In this document: positions 60,266 to 64,000 of the stretch, one piece after another
How the letters are laid out: every line of letters begins with the position of its first letter
How positions within the stretch are numbered: the stretch's first letter is position 1
Assembly: GCF_015668515.1 (NCBI RefSeq)
Contig: NZ_JADPFO010000001.1
Coordinates: 1,452,823 to 1,516,822, forward strand
Length of the DNA: 64,000 bases
Reading direction: 5' to 3'
From: Paraclostridium tenue
GTDB lineage: Bacteria > Bacillota > Clostridia > Peptostreptococcales > Peptostreptococcaceae
Program-made: the position numbers and the translations under genes
The notes under the pieces: model-generated
What the model saw: the letters and a program-made list of their open reading frames with translations, nothing else
Database searches by the model: none
Told to the model about the DNA's origin: nothing

Positions 60266-62884
60266 TTATTTATTTTTTATCACTGCTTGAGCTGCTGCAA
60301 GCCTAGCAATAGGCACTCTGTATGGTGAACAAGATACATAATTTAATCCTGTTTTATAACAGAACTCTATAGAAGATGGCTCTCCTCCATGTTCTCCACA
60401 TATACCTAATTTAAGATTTGGTTTAACGCTTCTACCTAACTTAGCTGCCATTTGAACTAACTTACCAACTCCATTTTGATCTAAAACTTGGAATGGATCT
60501 TTTTCTAAAATTTCACTATTTACATACTCACCTAAGAATTTATTAGCATCATCTCTTGAGTATCCAAATGTCATTTGAGTTAAGTCGTTTGTACCAAAAC
60601 TGAAAAAGTCAGCTTCACTAGCTATTTCATCTGCTGTTAAACAAGCTCTTGGAACTTCTATCATAGTTCCTACTGTATAATTTACTTTAACTCCTGATTT
60701 TTCTAATTCTTCTTCTATTACAGCTATAACATTTTCTTTTATAGTTTTTAATTCCTTAACTTCACCAACTAAAGGTATCATTATTTCAGGATTAACTTCT
60801 ATACCACTTTGCTTAGCTTCTATTGCACCTTGTATTATAGCTTTTGCTTGCATCATAGCTATTTCAGGATAAGTTATAGCAAGTCTACAACCTCTATGTC
60901 CAAGCATTGGGTTTAACTCTTGTAAGTCAACTATTCTTTTTCTTATTTCTTTTACTTCAAGTCCCATAGTTTTTGCTAAAGCTTCTATTGCTTCATCATC
61001 ATGTGGTAAGAACTCATGTAGAGGAGGATCTAATAATCTTATGTTAACACTTCTTCCATCCATAACTTTAAAGATTTCTGTAAAGTCTTCTCTTTGCATT
61101 GGTAATAATTTTTCAAGAGCTACTAATCTTTGTTCTAATGTTCTTGATAATATCATTTCTCTAACTGCTGGTATTCTATCTTCATCAAAGAACATATGCT
61201 CAGTTCTACAAAGTCCTATACCTTCTGCTCCAAATTTTATAGCAACACTTGCATCTCTTGGAGTATCAGCATTAGTTCTAACTTGTAAAGTTTTATACTT
61301 ATCAACCCAGTTCATAAGAGTTTCAAAGTTTCCAGTAAGTGCAACATCAGTTTTTTCTACTTTCCCTAAGTATACACATCCTGTTGATCCATCTAAAGAT
61401 ATATAATCTCCTTCTTTTATAACTAAACCATCTACAGTTATCTCTTTGTAGCGTTCATCAACTTTTATTTCTCCACATCCAGCTACACAACATTTACCCA
61501 TACCTCTAGCTACAACTGCTGCATGAGATGTCATTCCACCTCTAGCTGTAAGTATACCTTGTGCTACAACCATACCTTCTATATCTTCTGGTGAAGTTTC
61601 TAATCTTACAAGTATAACTTCTTCGCCTTTTTCTGCTGCTTTAACAACATCATTTGCATTAAAATATACTTTACCACAACTAGCACCAGGAGAAGCTGGT
61701 AACCCTTTTGCTATAAGCTTAGCATTTTTTAAAGATTTTTCTTCAAAGTTTGGATGAAGTAATTGATCTAATTGATTAGGTTCAATTCTCATTATAGCTT
61801 CTTTTTCATCTATTATCCCTTCTTCAACTAATTCAACTGCAATGTTTATAGCTGCTTTTGCAGTTCTCTTTCCGTTTCTTGTTTGAAGTATATATAATTT
61901 TTCATTTTCAATTGTAAATTCTATATCTTGCATATCTTTGTAGTGATTTTCAAGTATATGAGTTATCTTAACAAATTCATCATATATAGCTGGCATAGCT
62001 ACTTTTAAAGTTTCTATATCTTGAGGAGTTCTAATACCTGCAACAACATCTTCCCCTTGTGCATTTATTAAATATTCTCCGAATAATTTATTTTCCCCAG
62101 TAGATGGGTTTCTAGTAAATGCAACTCCTGTACCACTAGTTTCTCCCATATTACCAAATACCATAGATTGTATATTAACTGCAGTTCCTAAATTATGAGG
62201 TATATCATTTAATTTACGATATACATTAGCTCTTGGATTATCCCAAGACTTAAATACTGCTTTTATAGCTAACATTAATTGTTCTTTTGGATCTTCTGGG
62301 AAGTTTTGTCTTAATTCTTTTTTATATATCTTTTTATACTCTTCAACTAAGACTTTTAAATCTTCACTAGTAAGATCTGTATCAAATTTATAATTTTTTT
62401 CTTCTTTTATTCTATCTAAAGCATTTTCAAACTTGTACTTTGGAACTTCCATAGCAACGTCTGAAAACATCTGTATAAATCTTCTATAACTATCATAAGC
62501 AAATCTCTCATTTTGAGTATTTTTAGCTAAAGCCTTAACAGATGTATCATTTAATCCTAAGTTTAGTATTGTATCCATCATTCCTGGCATTGAAAAAACT
62601 GCTCCAGAACGTACAGATAATAATAAAGGATTTTCATTACATCCTAATTTTTTATTTAAAGATTTTTCTAATTGAACTAACTTTTCTTCTATTTGAACTA
62701 TTATATCTTCTCTTATATTTTCATTATTTTTATAATAATCATTACAAGCCTCAGTGCTGATAGTAAATCCCGGAGGTACTGGTAAGCCTATCTTAGTCAT
62801 CTCGGCTAAGTTAGCACCTTTACCACCTAAAAGACTCTTCATTTCCTTTGAACCCTCACCAAAACTATAAACAAACTTACTCAT
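60266..62884 (-). CDS. ppdK: Pyruvate, phosphate dikinase
   Basis: Interconverts pyruvate + ATP + Pi and PEP + AMP + PPi. The full 872 residues show the N-terminal ATP-grasp part (GSKEMKSLLGGKGANLAEM, LSVRSGAVFSMPGMMDTILNLG), the central swivelling domain with GGMTSHAAVVARGMGKCCVAGC, where the phospho-His is in TSHA and the neighbouring Thr is the target of the regulator, and the PEP/pyruvate domain with ICGEHGG near the end (catalytic Cys in GICGEHGG). It is paired with ppsR 276 bases upstream. With pyruvate carboxylase in the same window it sets the PEP/pyruvate/oxaloacetate balance. Confidence 0.98.
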   Translation of the reverse strand: MSKFVYSFGEGSKEMKSLLGGKGANLAEMTKIGLPVPPGFTISTEACNDYYKNNENIREDIIVQIEEKLVQLEKSLNKKLGCNENPLLLSVRSGAVFSMPGMMDTILNLGLNDTSVKALAKNTQNERFAYDSYRRFIQMFSDVAMEVPKYKFENALDRIKEEKNYKFDTDLTSEDLKVLVEEYKKIYKKELRQNFPEDPKEQLMLAIKAVFKSWDNPRANVYRKLNDIPHNLGTAVNIQSMVFGNMGETSGTGVAFTRNPSTGENKLFGEYLINAQGEDVVAGIRTPQDIETLKVAMPAIYDEFVKITHILENHYKDMQDIEFTIENEKLYILQTRNGKRTAKAAINIAVELVEEGIIDEKEAIMRIEPNQLDQLLHPNFEEKSLKNAKLIAKGLPASPGASCGKVYFNANDVVKAAEKGEEVILVRLETSPEDIEGMVVAQGILTARGGMTSHAAVVARGMGKCCVAGCGEIKVDERYKEITVDGLVIKEGDYISLDGSTGCVYLGKVEKTDVALTGNFETLMNWVDKYKTLQVRTNADTPRDASVAIKFGAEGIGLCRTEHMFFDEDRIPAVREMILSRTLEQRLVALEKLLPMQREDFTEIFKVMDGRSVNIRLLDPPLHEFLPHDDEAIEALAKTMGLEVKEIRKRIVDLQELNPMLGHRGCRLAITYPEIAMMQAKAIIQGAIEAKQSGIEVNPEIMIPLVGEVKELKTIKENVIAVIEEELEKSGVKVNYTVGTMIEVPRACLTADEIASEADFFSFGTNDLTQMTFGYSRDDANKFLGEYVNSEILEKDPFQVLDQNGVGKLVQMAAKLGRSVKPNLKLGICGEHGGEPSSIEFCYKTGLNYVSCSPYRVPIARLAAAQAVIKNK

Positions 62885-63159
62885 GGAAAACTCCTCCTAA
62901 ATATAATTTTCTAGATATAAATATGAAATTGTATTTTATATTTATATTCAAATGTAATTAGCTTTGTTGTGTCTAAAATATATAATTAATATCAAAATAA
63001 TATTTTTAGATATTAACTTAAAAATGCTTAATTAAAAGCTTCCCTAAATATTAACTTTTCATAAAAACCTTACTATACACTTTTAATAAAATTTAATGTA
63101 GTAAATAAGATTTATAATACACACCGAAAATCAATTTACTTTCGATGTGCACTAAAATA

Positions 63160-63996
63160 TTATTTATCACTGTCCTTAAATATCTTAAGTCCGTTTTCTT
63201 TCATTATATCCATTATAATACCTGCTGTTTCTTCTATAGCCTTGTTTGAAACATCTATAACTGGACAACCTACTTTTTTCATTATTTTATCGGAATAATC
63301 TAACTCTTGAAGTATTCTATCAAACTTAGCATAATTTGCATTACTTGATAACCCTAAAGACTTTAATCTTTCTTGTCTTATTTGATTTAACTTCTCTGGA
63401 GTATTAGTAAGTCCTATTATTTTCTTTTGATTTATCTCAAACACTTCTTTAGGTATTGGTATCTCTGGAACTAAAGGTACATTTGCAACCTTTATATTTT
63501 TATTTGCAAGATACATACTAAGTGGTGTCTTAGATGTTCTTGATATCCCTAATAAAACTACATCAGCTTGTAAAATTCCTCTTTGGTCTTTTCCATCGTC
63601 ATACTTAACAGCAAATTCTATAGCTTCAACCCTTTTAAAATAACTTTCATCTAATTTTCTTATAATGCCTGGTTCTCTTTTTGGTGTAACACCTATTTTA
63701 TTAGTTATTTGTTTTAATATTGGAGTCATCAAGTCTACACAACTTAAGTTTTCCTTTTCACAATATTGCTCAGTAAACTCTAAAAGTTCTTGTTCTACTA
63801 ATGTATATATAACTATTGCATTTTCCTCTTTAGCACTTTTTAATATTTCTTCTAAAAAATTAACTTCTACAACATAAGGAAATCTTCTTATTTCATAGTC
63901 ATCCTCTAGTTGAAATTGAGATATAGCAGCTTTAGTAACTTGTTGAGCTGTTTCCCCCACTGAGTCTGATATTACATATATGACTAAATTCTCCAT
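63160..63996 (-). CDS. Pyruvate, phosphate dikinase regulatory protein (PpsR/DUF299)
   Basis: Bifunctional ADP-dependent kinase/Pi-dependent pyrophosphorylase that inactivates and reactivates PPDK by threonine phosphorylation. Of 278 residues, the start VIYVISDSVGETAQQVTKAA and the P-loop LLGISRTSKTPLSMYLAN at 149-165 are the family signatures; later PLVPEIPIPKEVF and NYAKFDRILQELDYSD are also conserved. Length is normal. ATG 63996 is four bases from the window end, so the ribosome site is not seen. Lying just upstream of ppdK on the same strand supports the assignment. Confidence 0.95.
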   Translation of the reverse strand: MENLVIYVISDSVGETAQQVTKAAISQFQLEDDYEIRRFPYVVEVNFLEEILKSAKEENAIVIYTLVEQELLEFTEQYCEKENLSCVDLMTPILKQITNKIGVTPKREPGIIRKLDESYFKRVEAIEFAVKYDDGKDQRGILQADVVLLGISRTSKTPLSMYLANKNIKVANVPLVPEIPIPKEVFEINQKKIIGLTNTPEKLNQIRQERLKSLGLSSNANYAKFDRILQELDYSDKIMKKVGCPVIDVSNKAIEETAGIIMDIMKENGLKIFKDSDK

Positions 63997-64000
63997 GTAC

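Noticed and set aside
63118-63152. Hairpin after ppsR as a terminator
   Set aside because: Stem has wobble pairs and no T-run on the minus strand; read-through into ppdK is plausible.

Overview
The window is 64 kb of a low-GC, A/T-rich Firmicute chromosome. Shine-Dalgarno sites are strong, intrinsic terminators are abundant, a cotJABC spore-coat operon marks an endospore former, and the gene families are typical of Peptostreptococcaceae (Clostridioides, Paeniclostridium, Paraclostridium). The isc/mnmA/alaS/ireB/ruvX/fur/RNase J neighbourhood resembles the one I remember from Clostridioides difficile, but I could not compare genomes. I see no phage, IS element, conjugation gene, CRISPR array, rRNA or tRNA.

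Layout. 1-7.2 kb: the partial ATPase of a sugar ABC importer, ylbF, RNase J, a YdjM-like membrane hydrolase on the + strand, fur with its promoter and Fur box, an LCP ligase, a YdcF-like protein, a DUF1292 protein and ruvX. 7.3-14.5 kb: a 722-residue exported/membrane protein of unknown function, ireB, alaS behind a T-box leader, mnmA and a small membrane protein. 14.6-26.3 kb: a block that I infer lies between the iron-sulfur cluster and mnmA-alaS, holding a decayed Xaa-Pro peptidase, DUF3783 and DUF2232 proteins, a DHA2 exporter, pyruvate carboxylase and a three-gene two-component operon. 26.5-28.8 kb: iscR-iscS-iscU with an IscR-type operator. 28.8-35 kb: a GNAT protein, rarA, a SIMPL protein, a GT51 transglycosylase, a ferredoxin and small hypotheticals. 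35-44.2 kb: a soluble Hanks-type kinase, an exonuclease, a subtilisin, slipin/NfeD, a MORN-repeat protein, a solitary PTS IIC permease, a second exonuclease protein and a TtcA-like PP-loop protein. 44.4-56.5 kb: cotJABC, an SH3b/NlpC hydrolase, topoisomerase III, a YqxD-family protein, a rhodopsin-like seven-helix protein, a pentapeptide protein plus MATE exporter, cyclopropane synthase and a glycosyltransferase. 56.5-64 kb: an HD phosphohydrolase, a TraX-like protein, tandem SPOCS-domain proteins, a zinc-ribbon protein, pyruvate phosphate dikinase and its regulator PpsR.

Genes that work together: iscR/iscS/iscU build Fe-S clusters and supply sulfur for MnmA. Pyruvate carboxylase and pyruvate phosphate dikinase (with PpsR) set the pyruvate/PEP/oxaloacetate node. 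RNase J and YlbF act in RNA turnover. IreB belongs to Hanks-kinase signalling. The cotJ and SPOCS genes belong to sporulation.

Most notable: (1) a divergent microbial (type-1) rhodopsin homologue that keeps the retinal-binding lysine, in what looks like an anaerobic clostridium (50799-51485); (2) an apparently unannotated C-rich small RNA with a clear promoter and terminator (35121-35257), and a second C-rich hairpin RNA element downstream of the rhodopsin gene; (3) a 15-codon upstream ORF coupled by an ATGA overlap to the Hanks kinase. All functional statements rest on reading motifs; no database search was run.
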